Assembly: GCF_040054535.1 (NCBI RefSeq) | Contig: NC_090785.1 | Span: 17,981,001-18,045,000, forward strand | DNA length: 64,000 nucleotides | Source: Antennarius striatus | Taxonomy: Eukaryota; Chordata; Actinopteri; Lophiiformes; Antennariidae | Direction of reading: 5' to 3' | In this document: positions 44,142 to 57,800 of the stretch, piece by piece | Layout of the letters: each line of letters begins with the position of its first letter | How positions within the stretch are numbered: position 1 is the stretch's first letter | Program-made: the position numbers and the translations under genes | The notes under the pieces: model-generated | The model's input: the letters and a program-made list of their open reading frames with translations, nothing else | The model's database searches: none | What the model was told of the DNA's origin: nothing

Positions 44142-47100
44142 ATGGCAATCCTGTTTGCTGTGGTGGCTCGTGGAACCACCATCCTGGCAAAGCATGCCTG
44201 GTGCGGCGGCAACTTTCTGGAAGTCACTGAACAAATATTGGCCAAAATCCCATCAGAGAATAACAAATTGACCTACAGCCACGGCAGGTAGGATTTGTGA
44301 GCAGTTTCTTATACATTCACGTCTCACTTGCGATAAGACAGACCTACCTTCCTTTAGATCCAACTTTTTTTGCCCCTCAAAGTAAATCTTCAGCAGCTGT
44401 CAACTATAACTGTGCACACACAATATTAAGCTACCATTGGCAAAAATGCTTCTAATGTCCCCTTCGTCCTAAATGGTGAAATTCTTAGTTTTGACTGAGC
44501 GTTGATAATGCAGGTTATTTTGGTCTAGAGGACTTGGTTTGATTCTCCAGTGTCTTATGCACACTTATTTAAACCCTTAATGTAAAAAGTGTTTGAATTC
44601 ACTTTTTACTGATTATTACACTGTATATAACTATGAAACCAGTCATTTCCCATGTGTTTACTTACATTTTGATGGCATAACTCGTATGTTGAGATTCAGC
44701 GTGGACTGCCCCAGCTTGTCACGCAAACCACATTTGTAAATCTCTAGATCACAAAACACTCAGATATCAGAAACTAGAGATGATGCAATGCAGGAAGCAA
44801 CTTCAAGTACTGTAATCAAGTGATATTACATGTCGCAGAAGCACAAAGCAATGTTTTGTTTATCGTGTTAGAGTGGTATAAAACTGTGTTGTTTCCGTTT
44901 TTGCTTGTAATGACATATTTTGTCCTTATTCTTTTTTCTAGCTATCTTTTCCATTATGTCTGCCATGACCGAATAATATATCTGTGTATCACGGATGATG
45001 TAAGTATATATAATTGGCATGGATACTTGTACAATTTTTTTTTTTATTTTAGTGGTGATGATCAAGAAGGTCTTATTTGGCGATGCTGTCTTATCTGCTC
45101 TTGAGTTTTGCAACATGGAGCAAAAAACCTGTTATTTAAATGAATATTAAAAATAGAAAATATAATTTATGTTGACTAACCCTGTCACCCTGTCAATTTG
45201 TTATTAGTGCGTCCAAATACATTTCTAACCCATATTGTAAAGAAATTAATTCACTATATTACTACTGAAGGAAGAGTTATATACTGAGAGATGCATATTT
45301 AATATATAAAAATATCAATTAAAATTAAGTTTTGATTTTTTTTGTTGTCCTTTAAGGACTTTGAAAGGTCGCGTGCCTTCAGCTTCCTTAGTGAAGTCAA
45401 AAAGCGCTTCCAGACGACGTACGGGTCCCGAGCACAAACAGCACTGCCTTATGCCATGAACAGTGAGTTCTCCTCAACGCTGGCAGCTCAGATGGTGAGT
45501 ATGACAAAAATGTAATCTTATTCAGCCACCTATAGAGCTCTGTGACGGCTTATATTTCTATGGTTTCAAAGCCTTGGTGTGTGACCAACATAGGGTGTTA
45601 GGTGTACAGCCCTCTACTTGGAGGGAGGGAGGGACGAAGGGAAAGGTATGTCTCCCTGCTCTTGGCCAGACTTCTCAGAGTATATTTTACAATTAGTAAA
45701 TTTTAATGCAGCATTACTGCCAGAAGTTAGCAGTAATACAATGGTTGTTTGAATAACACACTATTGCCACTAGGTGCTGTTAAAACAGATGTGCTACTTT
45801 ACCACCAACAAAAACATGCCCACAGCTGTCATAAAGTCCATAGTGGAAAAATAAAGTCAAATAGTGCCTTGAGATGCCCATCCCTGATTCCATAAAAACA
45901 TTTACAAATTTACTATCATAAAATATACCTACCTCTTTTTTCCATTTCCCTTTTTCCATCTATCTTTCTGTGTTTGCCTGTAGAAACACCATTCAGATCC
46001 AAGAGTAACCGATCGTGTCACTGAGACTCAGATGCAAGTGGATGACCTGAAGGGCATTATGGTTCGTAACATCGGTAAGTAGTAGTAATAGTAGGACCTC
46101 TGTTTAATATGATGCTATATTACCTCTTTAAGGCAGAACAAACCTACTAACGCTTTCTGGGGTCTGGCCTCTCAATACTCGGAAAGGGTAGGATCAAAAT
46201 TCCTGAGAAATGCCAGGAGTCAAATGACTCCTCAGAGGTCATGGGTGTTTAACAGCGACTAGTCTGATGAAATGATCATGACATCCATGTGGATATGCTA
46301 ACTTTCCGCCTTTTTTTTGGCACAATTCAGTGATGCACTTTAATGTTTGTGTTTAAAATTCTGTTCCATTCCTCTTCCCCAAAGTCCAATGTAAATGTCA
46401 AAGGTCCCATATTATACACGTCCAACTACACTGTATTTGAAATGTATTGCCCCAAAGTGATCTGTGGTCTTTACTTTCAGCTATATAAAAGTTGCTCAAA
46501 TGAGCTCTACTGACATTTTTATGGCATGAACCATTAAATTCTAATGAGCCCCTTCTGTCATTGCCTGCCTTGCATGCTACATAACCCTCTCACTGACAGG
46601 ATGTGGCTTCACCTCGTGGACGAACATATCCTTTCCCGGGGAGAGGCGAGTGTTCTCACGCAAACAGAGCCAGGCTATGCAAATCACTCCTGTCATTATG
46701 TCAGGACGGACGTTGATTCTGATCAGTGTTTTTGAGCAGTGTTCCACCAGTTTGTGGCTGTACAGTCAATACAGGACCCTTTTTTTCCACATTTGTGGGG
46801 CAAAAAAGTATTTAGTCAGCCACTGATGTTCAAGTTCTCCTACTTAAAAAGATGAGAAACGTCTGTAATTTTCACCACAGGTATACGTCCACCATGAGAG
46901 ACAAAATGAGAAAAAACTTGTGGAAATGACATTGTGGGATTTTTAAAGAATTTCTTGGTAAATTATGGTGGAAAATAAGTATTTGGTGACCCACCACCAA
47001 CCAGATTTCTGGGTCTTGCAGACCTGTGACCAGTTAGCGGCTAGCTCAAAGTATTAGAAAATTGACCAAAAATATCTTTGAATTGGAGAGACAGAACCAA

Positions 47101-48281
47101 GTTCGCCACCTCCTTATCATCTCAGAGGATGAAACCACCCATTATGTAACAGAGAAATCTTGTTTTTTGTTGTTTTACTCTATTCTTCACAAAGTGCTGC
47201 TCAGCAGTTGCAAACATCTTAGAGGTGTATTACCACCACCCTCTGGAGATAGTGCTGCATTACAACCAGGTTCAAAGAAAAATGATAGTCCCACATATTA
47301 AAAGATTTTTATCAAGGCTCATCCCTTTTTTAAAAATTGCAACACCTCAGTGACCTACAACAGTAAATCCCTGCTTTGACAAGAACTACTACTGTAGTCG
47401 TACTAAACAGGCCATTTCTAAATGGGTCTGTCCTTGTTCTGTGCTGATGGACTTTTAAGCGTACAATATTTACTTTCTGGCTGCCCCCCCAGCAACTCAC
47501 ATGCCAGCTTTTAAGTAGATCAGATGAATGGATGTCATGATTGGCAAAAGAGAAAACAGACAAAACAAGAGAATGTCTTGCTTTCTGGTACGATGTATGA
47601 ATAACTAAAGAGGACTAGGAAAGTGAATTTACAAATTCTACTGTAGCAGCACCATGACCCACCCTACCTCTGATTGGCTTATGATGATGATGATGATGAA
47701 CTTTGCTCGATGAGACATATCACTGCCATACCAAGTCAGGTGTGGCCCATTGTGTCATCATAGTAGGATGTATTCAAAATCCTGGATTTGTATTGTCTTA
47801 TTAGAAGGCTGCACATTCTAAAACTTGACCTCAGCCATTAACCATTCTGCCTGAGTTACTACAGAATGCATGCTTTAAGTACTTCCTGATTGTGACTGAG
47901 CGTTCTCGGGGCAACAGAGGTTGCATACTATGTATTTAAGGCCTCATACAGGCCTAGTCACGCGTTAAGCACCATGTCGGTGGCTGCTGGAGGATTGTTT
48001 TTTGCTCTGCAGCTGGTGAAGAATTCGAGGAGCGCAATACGAATTGATGCACCAAGTCAGATATAATCTAGATTCAAAGCAAAGTTCTTCAGTACTTCAC
48101 AATACAATGCAACAGTATTGTTTCAGTGTACTATATCTGTTGTTATTCTACCCCCTAGGAATTGTATTTTTGTGCAGTATTGTAATATACAAATTTCAGA
48201 CGTACTGAAGTTTTAATGTCTGTGATGTTTGTTTGATAGAATATCATTATGATGGATTTTATCTGTACAATTCTTTGACTT

Positions 48282-48355
<74 letters not shown>

Positions 48356-48896
48356 TACAGACTTGGTTGCTCAGCGGGGAGAAAAGTTGGAATTGCTTAT
48401 TGACAAGACGGAAAATCTGGTTGATTCGGTGAGTATAGAGCCAAGTCTTTCTTTCTTCTGCCATTTGCATTCAGATATTCAGTAGTTTGCAGTATAAAAG
48501 TTGAAATTCTGGCAATAATTAACCAGGGAACTTATTTAAAAAAATGTCATCACTAACATTATGGTCTCTCTGTTACATTTAGTCGGTCACATTTAAGACT
48601 ACAAGCCGTAACCTGGCACGAGCCATGTGTATGAAGAACCTTAAGCTGACTCTTGTCATCGTGCTGGTGTTCCTGGTGAGTACAGACAGAAATGGTGACG
48701 AATGGCATGTGCTTGTATCAGCGGTGTGTGTCTGTTATCATTTTATTTCACAAAAAAAAACCATTTCCCCAGTTTACTTGTCATCCATGGATTGACTTCT
48801 GAGCTGATTTCATGTCTCTTCTTCCAGACGGTCGTTTACATTATTGTGACTGCTGCCTGTGGAGGTCTCAGCTGGCCCACTTGCGTCAGGAAATGA
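44142..48896 (+). CDS. vamp7: VAMP7 (TI-VAMP, synaptobrevin-like 1), longin R-SNARE
   Basis: Seven coding exons: 44142-44287, 44942-44999, 45357-45494, 45984-46074, 48361-48428, 48583-48675 and 48828-48896. They total 663 nt, 220 residues plus stop, the same length as human VAMP7. It is a tail-anchored R-SNARE that drives fusion of late endosomes, lysosomes and exocytic vesicles. The N-terminal longin domain (about 1-120) includes MAILFAVVARGTTILAKHAW and RSRAFSFLSEVKKRFQTTYG. The SNARE helix (about 125-185) carries the zero-layer Arg in LVAQRGEKLELLIDKTENLV. One transmembrane helix (about 189-210) precedes a short luminal tail, CGGLSWPTCVRK. All splice phases agree and the start has a good context (CTCCATGG). 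A long TG tract abuts the exon 5 acceptor. polr1d lies divergently upstream and the MTUS1-like gene downstream. Confidence 0.97.
46395..46745. repeat. Possible non-autonomous DNA transposon fragment
   Basis: The opening 'aaaggtcccatattatacac' resembles the start of fish hAT-like non-autonomous repeats, and the block is unlike the surrounding intron. Termini are not defined. Located in vamp7 intron 4. Confidence 0.3.
46770..47040 (+). mobile_element. Tc1-like transposon 5'-end fragment
   Basis: 'gtatttagtcagccactgat', 'gttcaagttctcctacttaa' and 'aaataagtatttggtgaccc' are the familiar terminal sequence of a Tc1-like fish element, with 'gagagacaaaatgagaaaaa' between. No transposase frame remains. 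It lies in the vamp7 intron between 46074 and 48361. Confidence 0.6.
48284..48350. repeat. (TG)n tract next to a vamp7 3' splice site
   Basis: About 33 TG units end ten bases before the intron 4/exon 5 junction (TTACTATACAG|ACTTGG at 48360/48361). No other pyrimidine tract precedes that acceptor. Confidence 0.9.
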
Positions 48897-49830
48897 AATT
48901 AGACGTAAAAGGGGAGACGAAGTTAAAAAAAAAAAGAATATGAGAAGACGTTCAACTGCAGTGGATACAAAAGGGGACACATCTATCCTTCCTTTACTTC
49001 TCTAGAGTTCAAATCGTCAGAAGACAAGCTGCTTCGTACCCTGTCACTTTCCTCACTCTTTCATGACAGTGGAAACATTGTCTTGCCTTCTGTACAAGGA
49101 GTCTCACCTCTTATCTAAACTAATGGACAGCAGCCATATGGCTTAAAAATGATGAGGAACGTCATTCATGTCTTACTGTAATCTAGTAAATTCATCTTCC
49201 CTCATGCACTTGGTGGTCTGGCATGTCAGTTTCTGAAACTCATGCACTGTCTACGTAATCTTCATACCGATCACTGGAATGAGCTACAAAGATTGCGTTA
49301 GTTATTTGTCCTGCATTTTCTTTGTCGTGAACAGAGACATGTGGGATCTCCAAGTGTTGGTTTTATTTACAGTGAGATAAAGATCTGTCAAGGCGGACTT
49401 TAAAATGCCGCTGTAATGTGAGTTAATCTTTGACAAAACGGATTAGTGCAAAGTATGTTTCAAGTGGCATGTGTCTAAGAAACCACATTTATGGTGTGTC
49501 ATGGAACAGGTTTTCTGATATTCTCGCTTTAATACTAAGCACAGTTGTATAATCAAAATGGATGTCGTAAAATGCCAGATATGATGATACCAATAAACAA
49601 TGTATATCTAATTTATATTCCTGATTCAAAATGGTCCTCTCAAGAGAACAGTCTCACCTTTTCCTCAACCTTTAAAATGTTCCTCACTGTGTCAATGTTC
49701 TTTCTGTTAACACAATGCACTTTCTACTGTGTACATAGGTTCGCTTCCTGACATCTTATGGTTTATGATTGTGTAATTATTTAATTATTGTACATTCAGA
49801 CTTGAAATAATAAAATCTGATAGTAAGGCT
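48897..49830 (+). other. vamp7: vamp7 3' UTR
   Basis: The 3' untranslated region runs from the stop to an AATAAA at 49808-49813. Cleavage is likely about 15-25 bases later. A poly-T run follows at about 49880-49898. Confidence 0.6.
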
Positions 49831-50199
49831 TGTTTGTTCTCTCCAGATAAAAACATTTTTTTTAACTTTTGAATTCCGTTTTTTTTTTTTTTTTTTTTCC
49901 TTCATTATTGTAGGAACCTAAATGATGGAAGCGCATTCAAGCTTTCATCAACTGTGGTAATTTCATTCATTGTATTGTTCCCTATCTCAATATGCGTGTT
50001 AATCACATTTGCCGGACTTTTATTTTGGTGAGTCGCTGACACGTGCTTTACTCACATCAAGATGTACCAGATATGAAGGGGATGTTTAGGGAGTAAAAGT
50101 ATTCGGGATGACTTGGGGTTCGTTTGTTTATTCTTTTATGAAACTTTTTTTTTATTTTTTATTTTTTTATTAATAATATCTTCATAACCGTGACGTACC

Positions 50200-50390
50200 T
50201 GCGACATTAACCCTTCACCGCGATGCTCTTATTAAGAGCGACCAGGTGAAACTAATTGCTCATCAGACGCGGGTAGCGCGCGCCCCTGCGTGACGCCGGC
50301 TGGAGACGCACAGGTAACGTTCACATCACGGTGTCCATTTAACCAGCATTGTTTTCACGTCTCCATCACCTCTTGTGTTTTTGCTGTCGG
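50200..50390 (+). promoter_or_regulatory. Candidate CpG-rich promoter and first exon of the MTUS1-like gene
   Basis: A locally GC/CpG-rich stretch (about 50215-50310, with 'gacgcgggtagcgcgcgccc') is followed by two donors. One is CAG|GTAACG (intron from 50314) and the other, stronger, is CGG|GTAAGT (intron from 50391). It contains GCTCTTAT-TAAGAGC, a short palindrome at about 50225-50239. The likely splice partner is the acceptor ending at 54738. The link to the downstream gene is inferred from position. Confidence 0.45.
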
Positions 50391-53300
50391 GTAAGTAACA
50401 AGGAAGCTTCCCCCCCCCCCCCCCCGTATCCTGTTGCGCATTATTTGTCTACTCTTCTTATTTACGCTACGCGGAGTCCCATCTGTCAGCTGGGTGACGC
50501 TGAGCTAGCTAAAAGTTGGTCGTACCGTTTTTATCGTGCTAATCTTTTCAATTGTTCCGGAGCTGGTGTGTCCTGTGTCGTCTGTCAAACCATTTATGGG
50601 CTTTGAAAGCGTGTTTTGTTGGTGTGGCCCCCTCACTGTTTACTCCTGTCTGAATACAGATCCCACTGGAGGAAACCCCACACTGATAACCCGTCAGTCA
50701 GGCGCTGCGGTGGACATTCGGATCAGAAAATGTATGAATGGATCAATGTGTCCTAGAGACACCCAGTAGTTGTGCTGCGTGTTATCAGACGGAGTCAGCT
50801 TCCTTTGCATCTGCAGTAAAGCTACAGTAGTATAACTCCATGATCACTTTCCACGTTGACCTGTAGGGTTCTCAAATAGACAAGTGACAGAAATGTTACA
50901 GAACTTCAATCTGGTCTACTGTAGATCGAATTCGAACATAATTTTTAATACTAATAGAGTTATGGCCCTTTAAGTCAAAATATGCTGTTTTGCCATCTGA
51001 TCCGGTTCTCAGAAAGACACAGGTGGGAGTATGAAATTTTGTTGAGAGGTTTATTAGGTACACTAGTATATTGAGTCAAAAATCCTTGCTGAAATTTTAG
51101 AATTTTCGATCAATACCGTTGGTATGGAATGTTAAAATTTAAGAAATGATTGTCGCTATTTGTTATTTCTTTGGCCTGGCATAGCATGACATTTTCTGTG
51201 TATCAGCAGCATGCTTGAAAATTTAGAGCTATGGTGTAGATTGGTTCCCATCGATATGTAGGTCACTTTAGAAAGATGAATGTGTCAAAATTAATGGTCT
51301 ACAAGAAATGAAATTTCTGAAAACCAATCGGAGTACACATGTACAGCTGCTGACATGCCTGCTTATTTGTGTCATAGTTTGCATTGAAATACTTTTCCGT
51401 TTTGTCTTGCTGGAGTACATCAATCACAAATTAGGACTTGAAACACGTTTCCGTTTTATTCTTCATTGGTGTGCTCTGTTGCCCAGTGCATTACAGACGG
51501 TGGTTTTGTCCCAGTGGTATGCTGACTGGAATCCCCCATCTTGACCTGCTGCCCTGCTGTGGTGTGGGGCAGTTCTGTGCCTGGGGGTTTGATGGCTGTC
51601 CCTTGTTACTCATAAGTACTCACTGTTGTACTGATATGTCCTGTCACCCATGCAGAGGCATGAAAAAGCCTTTGGAGATGGTCTGCACAGAGCCATAAAT
51701 TGTGTAGTGCAATTTAATAACTAATTTATTTTGACTAGCAAAATAAGTGTTGGAACTCAGATTGTAACTGGCATTTTATTACGTTTTCCCAGATGGCATA
51801 ACGATGGTCAAAACACACATTCAACACATAATAGTTAGTATTTAGATTGTCAGGTATCAGATGTATTCGTGTCACTTGTGCTACTGGTTTTTAAAATGTA
51901 TAAGTTTTCAGGTAGATACTAGGTAGGCGTAGGTAACACGCATTTCTCAAGTCTGGCTATTAACTTTGGACTCAACTTAAAACTAGTCTTATTAATTCTA
52001 TTATTCTTTATTACAGTGGCATATTAAAACTAGTGTTCGAAAGCTTAGGTGGAATGACAAACTGAATACATAACACATTTTACAGTAGATAAGGCTAAGT
52101 CTGGGATAATAGTGCACTTTCATTGAATGATTTACATCTTGTCTGTAGCAGAGCCTGCTGAACCCCAGGTCAGGGGCCTTGTATAGATTAGGCAGAAATA
52201 GACCTTAGACTCTGGTGTCACCACTGCTGTACTGACTGTATCAAGTATCGAGCTGTTTCTGTACAAGATAAGGACATGTCGGACACACAAAGTTTTTCTA
52301 TAGAGGCTTTGCGATGACTTAACAAGTTCACTTTGGATCTAATTTACAGCTTTTAGTTGGGATCTACCATTTTAAAACAGTTCAGTACGTTGTTCTCAGG
52401 CTTTTCTGGCTCTTTTCATTCTGTACTATTGTTCACTTACTCCTTCCCAAACAGCAGTCTAATCTGTTTCTCATAAATGAGGGACTGTGGCTGCTAAGCA
52501 ACAGTGAATGCTAATGTGGAGTGACAGGCCATGGCCACTCCCACTGCACTGTGTTGGCCAGGGATAAGTTACCATGTTGATTTCTTCCTCACTTTTCCCT
52601 CTGTAAACTTGGGAGTGGAACACAGTCTTTAGCACGTCTCTAACTTAAGGAGCATTATGGAGCATGTTGGTTGATTCCAGAAATGACTGATCTACTGCTG
52701 CAGTGGGCCTGCTGGATTAAGCTGCATAACATCAGGAGTAGAAAAACTTGAATCTTACTAAGGCACGAGGGGCACCTTCATTCAGGCTGTTATGTTACTG
52801 ATCCATGGCTGACTCTAAACATGAGGAGGGTGGAGTGGTGGTACATGCATGCCATTGCCTGCCAAGATTCAGTGGATCCAGTGCTTTGGAAGGAGAGTAG
52901 CAATGGGATTGCCTGAGTGTAATTTGTGCTGAGTGCCCCTGTGATAACTGTTATCTCTGATACGATACAGTGGGCAACACGGCTGATTGGAGGTGTTTTG
53001 ATTTTTGTTTTTTTCCCCCAACTGTTACTGAATGGAAAGGATGAGTGAAAGTGTCAAGATAGGTTGTATTCTTGATCTCTTGTGTTAAAGGTAAGTGTGT
53101 GCGTGTGTATATGTGTTTAAAATATGGTTCGCAGTGTGTCTTGACTTCAGTTGTCAGTGTTGTTCAGTTTGGATTTCATGGTTTTGTTTGGCTATAAACA
53201 TTGTTGGGTAATGATTTGTCTACCTGCTGTTGTACTTGACACAATAGACTTATGCCCAGCAGAATTACTGTTATTATGGTTTGTACCAAAGTGCACAAGG

Positions 53301-53426
53301 CCACTAAAAAATCAGTGAAGTGCAAATAAAACACAACCCTTAATGTCTGTACTGTTGGCCACACTGATATACTGTTGGCCACACTGATAGACTGCACTGC
53401 ATTGGTATATCAGCTATTGTTAAGAG

Positions 53427-53461
<35 letters not shown>

Positions 53462-53690
53462 AAAAAGGTTCAGCCATGTGTCACTGGGGTACTGTTGGGG
53501 AAGCAGTGCAAATTAATTTGACGTAATGTTTTGATATAATTCTTTTCCAAGCAGGCTACCACTCATAAAGGACCCCAACATACTGCACATTATAAAATTT
53601 ATCCTTTCAGTTGCTTTTTCACTAGTTATACTTTTAAAGTTGACTGCTCAACGTGCTAACAAAATATAGAGGAACGTTGAGCTCTTTTTA
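50391..53690 (+). other. MTUS1-like intron 1, non-coding
   Basis: No exon or gene recognised. A poly-C run (50411-50426), a GT run (about 53431-53460) and a tandem 20-bp duplication (53351-53390) are present. Open frames here are short and unsupported. Confidence 0.4.
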
Positions 53691-54045
53691 CATCCCGCTT
53701 CAAACCGGCGATGTATTGTAATTGTCATTGTTCGTCTGTTTGTCCGTCTGTCCGTTAGTCCACCAAATATATGTGGAACCGTAGCAGATAGAAAGATGAG
53801 ACAAAAAAGCACATTACTCGGGAGGCACAGGGGATGAAAATGAGATAATGACCTTGACCTTCAGAAAAGTAGGTCAAGGTCAAATTTCAACTTTTGTACA
53901 CTCGGATAGAAAGACAAGGAAGAAGATCAGTGTGAGTGGGACAGAGCACCGGATTTGATTTTTGACCTATGCAAGTAGGTCAGGGAAAAATGTCGAATTC
54001 AGGGTTGTCGTGGGATGTTGCAGTCTGACTGCCTTGTTTTGTACT
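53690..54045 (+). repeat. Dispersed repeat with paired AGGTCA half-sites, copy 4
   Basis: It starts 'catcccgcttcaaaccggcg', passes 'gtccaccaaatatatgtgga' and 'acattactcgggaggcacag', and ends 'tgggatgttgcagtctgact'. The inverted pair is at 53849-53882 (TGACCTTGACC, then AGGTCAAGGTCA). The same family as the copies at 13.8 and 40.1 kb, in the MTUS1-like first intron. Confidence 0.7.
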
Positions 54046-54774
54046 TTATCTGTTTCCTGTGTTTTGTGTTTCCTTATCTTGGGAGCATCACACACCCTCA
54101 ATGTGATGATGCACATAATTTTGCTCTCAACAGTTAGTATGTACGTTCATACTGTTTTATTTCTTATTTTGAGCTAGTTTGAACATCTAAATGTCTGGAG
54201 TCTATATTCTGAAATGTTTTCAGGCAGTTATTACTATATCAGTCTGCTGGTATGGACCACAGTATTGCTTTTTAATTGTAACTGATGGGCCAGCAGATAC
54301 AAGCACTTATGTATGCTTGTAACTGCTCGCCCATCATCACATTATCATCTGTAGGAGCTTCAACACATGATTCTGTGTATATTACGGCATATCTTTAGAA
54401 AGATGACACACTTGGGTAACCTCATATTAACTGTAATGAAATGACATCTTGTAACAAATAAAGCAAATGAGAGATCAAATCGACACTCAAACTAATGTGT
54501 TCATGAAGCCTGATCCCAAAGACTTCTGCATTTTTAATTGAACCAAGTTATAAATAATTTGAGTATCTTGTTGTTGTTGCAATGGGCCCTGTCTACATAG
54601 CCTTACTAGGGTAGGCCAGAGCCTTTTGGCTACAACCATATATTTTTTTGTTCTTTAAACATTGTGTGAATTTACAAATATGTCAGATGTTGTATATTAT
54701 GAAATAACAAAGAATTGGGATTTTACTTGTCTTTACAGATATTAATACCTGATCAAAAACATAATAGGATTGCT

Positions 54775-54798
54775 ATGCCACTAAGAGACTGTAAATAG
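54775..54798 (+). promoter_or_regulatory. uORF in the MTUS1-like leader
   Basis: ATG at 54775 opens a seven-codon frame (MPLRDCK) ending in TAG at 54796-54798, 11 bases before the main ATG at 54810. It sits in the leader part of the first coding exon, which begins after the acceptor at 54738. Such a short gap would favour inefficient reinitiation. Confidence 0.5.
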
Positions 54799-54809
54799 GC
54801 ATCTCCAAA

Positions 54810-57800
54810 ATGTCAAAGACATTTAACATCTCATCCGACCAAGATGTGCACTTAGTTCCTTGGACTCACAGAGACCTGAAGCTGTCCATCTCATCTGAGG
54901 ATCATTACAGCAACACGTCACTGTCACCATCTGACTCCAGCAGTAGTATTTCTAACCTGAGTCACAGAGAAGCAAACTCCCTTGATGTTGATTTTCAGGA
55001 GGTCTGTGTTAGCAATGTGGATAATCCATTGATTGACCTATCACAAAGAAATATGCTCTTCGGTGAAAGAGCAAAACTCAACCAAACCTTTATCGCCACA
55101 CCTGTCAGTAGCAATGTCAATTTCTGGAATGAAAATGGGTCTGAAATGAGCAGCCATGAGACAGGATATGACAATAACTCAAGTTTTATTAACACCGAGG
55201 ACGGATGTAACCATTCAGTCACGTCTCTAGACTCTGCTGAAAAGGCAAGCCAACTCTGTCCATGCACGACCCCCCATAGAGGGTCTGCTGAGAATGACTG
55301 CTGCTCCCTTAGCTCTGGAGAAATGGTCCTAAGGAGCAACAGTTTTTGCCTGGAGGAGCAGTCACATTTGGTAGTCTCATCCCTAGAGGATTCATCTACG
55401 TCTTTGCCCGCTGGCCATCAAGCAATGCTAGCTGAATCTAACCTGTCAACCAGTCTTCTGGATGTTTGCAAAAAATCCCAAGAAATACCAACAGAGAACA
55501 CAAACCATCTGCGTCTGAGTATGACTTTTATTCAGGCCGAGGTCCCCAATGAGGAAAGTGATAAGGGAACATCCAGCTGTCTTGTAACTCTGCCTAGTGA
55601 AAGTGAAGAGGGTCTTTTAATGACTTTCGTTTGTGAAACACAATCTGCAGACTGTGGAAAAGATCAGTTTGCAAGTGCTGAACCACAGCTGCTTCATTTC
55701 CCTGCAACCTATACACCAGAACAAGGCAAGACCTTTGTGTCCACTCTGTCAGCTGTGCAGGATAGTAATGATGATGTTCATACTTCCACTCCAATACAAA
55801 ACGTAGGGAACAAGATACCCAGCCTCCCTTCCTTTTCAGAGTCACCCTGCACTGGAAGAATGGGCAGCTCAGGACAGCATCCTGTTAAACACCAGCAAAT
55901 GCCTGATACATCTAATCGTTTGACTGTAGGACTGCCACTGTCCAATAGCAAAGTAAAGAAAATGAAAATAAAAAAGTTTCCGAAGTCAGATTTCAGCAGT
56001 GTAAAATCTAAAGTCATGACAAGAAATTTCCACCAAATGTCACTGCCAGACCCTGTTTCACAGCACAAGCCATCAAAAGTTCATGTGAATAAAGGCAGTG
56101 ATGCACATAAGGGAGCAAGTATGAGAATTAGTACTGGAGACGTAAAAATGGTTAATGATGCTCAGAGACATGTGAAAACAGGGGCTGCATCTATGTTTCC
56201 TGCTGTGGATGGACAAAGTGCAAATGGATCATGCTCACCACCCACCCACCAAGCTGCAAATAAACATGATTCAGCCACCCAAAGCAGCAATGTTACCTCT
56301 GAAACCAAGTTTTCAGCACAACAAGCTGGCAACCAGACGTTTTACATCTCATCCTTAGGAAACTCCCCTGACAGGATTGGCCAAACAAATTCCAAACCAA
56401 CACCAAAGAAGGCCATGTCGAACAAAGTTGAGGCCAGGGCAGGTTCAGCAATAGGTCAGGACAAGCCTCCTGTCCCCAAGACTAGACCTCGGTGCTCATC
56501 AGAGAGTTCATTGTCATCTCAGCCAATCAAGGAGAAAAAAACAATTCTGAGGATTTCAAATAGCTTTATTGTACCTAGACCTGATCCTAACTTCAGCCAG
56601 ACCAATCTATGGAACCAGAATTTCTCTACCAAAACTAAACGGGTCGTACAGGATGAAACTATGAACAGTCCTGATAAAAACTCCACAAGAGAGTTCAAGA
56701 AAATAAGCCTGGTGGTGAGTGTGCACTTTAATATGAGCATTTTAAAATTTGGCCATAATTTATTAAAAGATGTTTTGAATACTGACTGCAGCATTGTTCA
56801 TATTACAGAAAGTATCCAACAAATCAAAAACGGCAGGAGCCTCAAGGGATGAGAGTAAGAGCAGATTTCGAGGACTGCTTTCTCCTAAACGAACAGGAGG
56901 AACACCACTGACGCATGCTCCAGCTGTTACTCCCGTACCAGCCCCCTCGTCAGCCGGGCAGAGGCAGGCAACCTGCGGTAGGGATGAATGTAGGGCCTCC
57001 AAAGACATACATACTCCACAACTAAAGCAAAAGAGCACTCCAGGTAATGCTTTTCATTCAGAATAACAAATGTTTAAAATTATTTTTGATGTCTTAAGAT
57101 GATTATGTGAAAACAAAGCAGGAATCTTGAAAAGTTTGGTCATTTGTTTTGCAAAAGAGAGAAGTGGACTGTAGTTAAATATTGAAGTTGACTCACCTTC
57201 ATTACCAAAGTTTAATGACTTGCTTTCAGCTTGGCAAAAAAACAATGATTTCATAACTATTTTGTGGTTTGTTTTTTTTTATGAAGAGAATTGCCGCACG
57301 GGTGTCTGGTTTCAGGGAGATAAGTAGGACCTTGCAGAGCAGCAGTTATTGAGTTATCAGTACTCTTCAAATGATGAATAAAAGTTTGAATTGTTTACTT
57401 GCAGTTTTAATTTAAGGATGAATTGACATTGTAGTTTCAAAGAATACAAAAAAATATGTAATTATGCATGATTTGGCTCCCCGTGTACAATTCTTTGGAA
57501 AGTTAATTTTTTTTTTAGGCTGTGGTGAAGTGGTCTCTCAATCAGGTGGCGACACAGAGCAGTTCCTCTAAATAAATAAACGTAGCTCAGCCATTTTCAA
57601 CAGAGGCAGCACTGGATACAAATATCACCTCTACCTTTTCTCTTCACTGTTCATTTGTTTGCACAGTGAGCAGAAATTATAGAATTGTTGAGTTTGTTTA
57701 GTTGTACACTTTTTATTAAGAGGATGTCAAAATGAAAAAGTAGGCTTGTTGAGGATATGATTTAAATATGTATTGTTTACATTAACATTTGTTCTGCACT

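Noticed and set aside
50349..50606. Plus-strand frame starting MFSRLHHLLC as a coding gene
   Set aside because: It crosses a strong GTAAGT donor and a poly-C tract; the sequence fits a leader exon and intron.
54995..55339. Minus-strand frames within the large MTUS1-like exon (also 55594-56068 and 56519-56794)
   Set aside because: They are shadows of the 635-codon plus-strand frame and have no family match.
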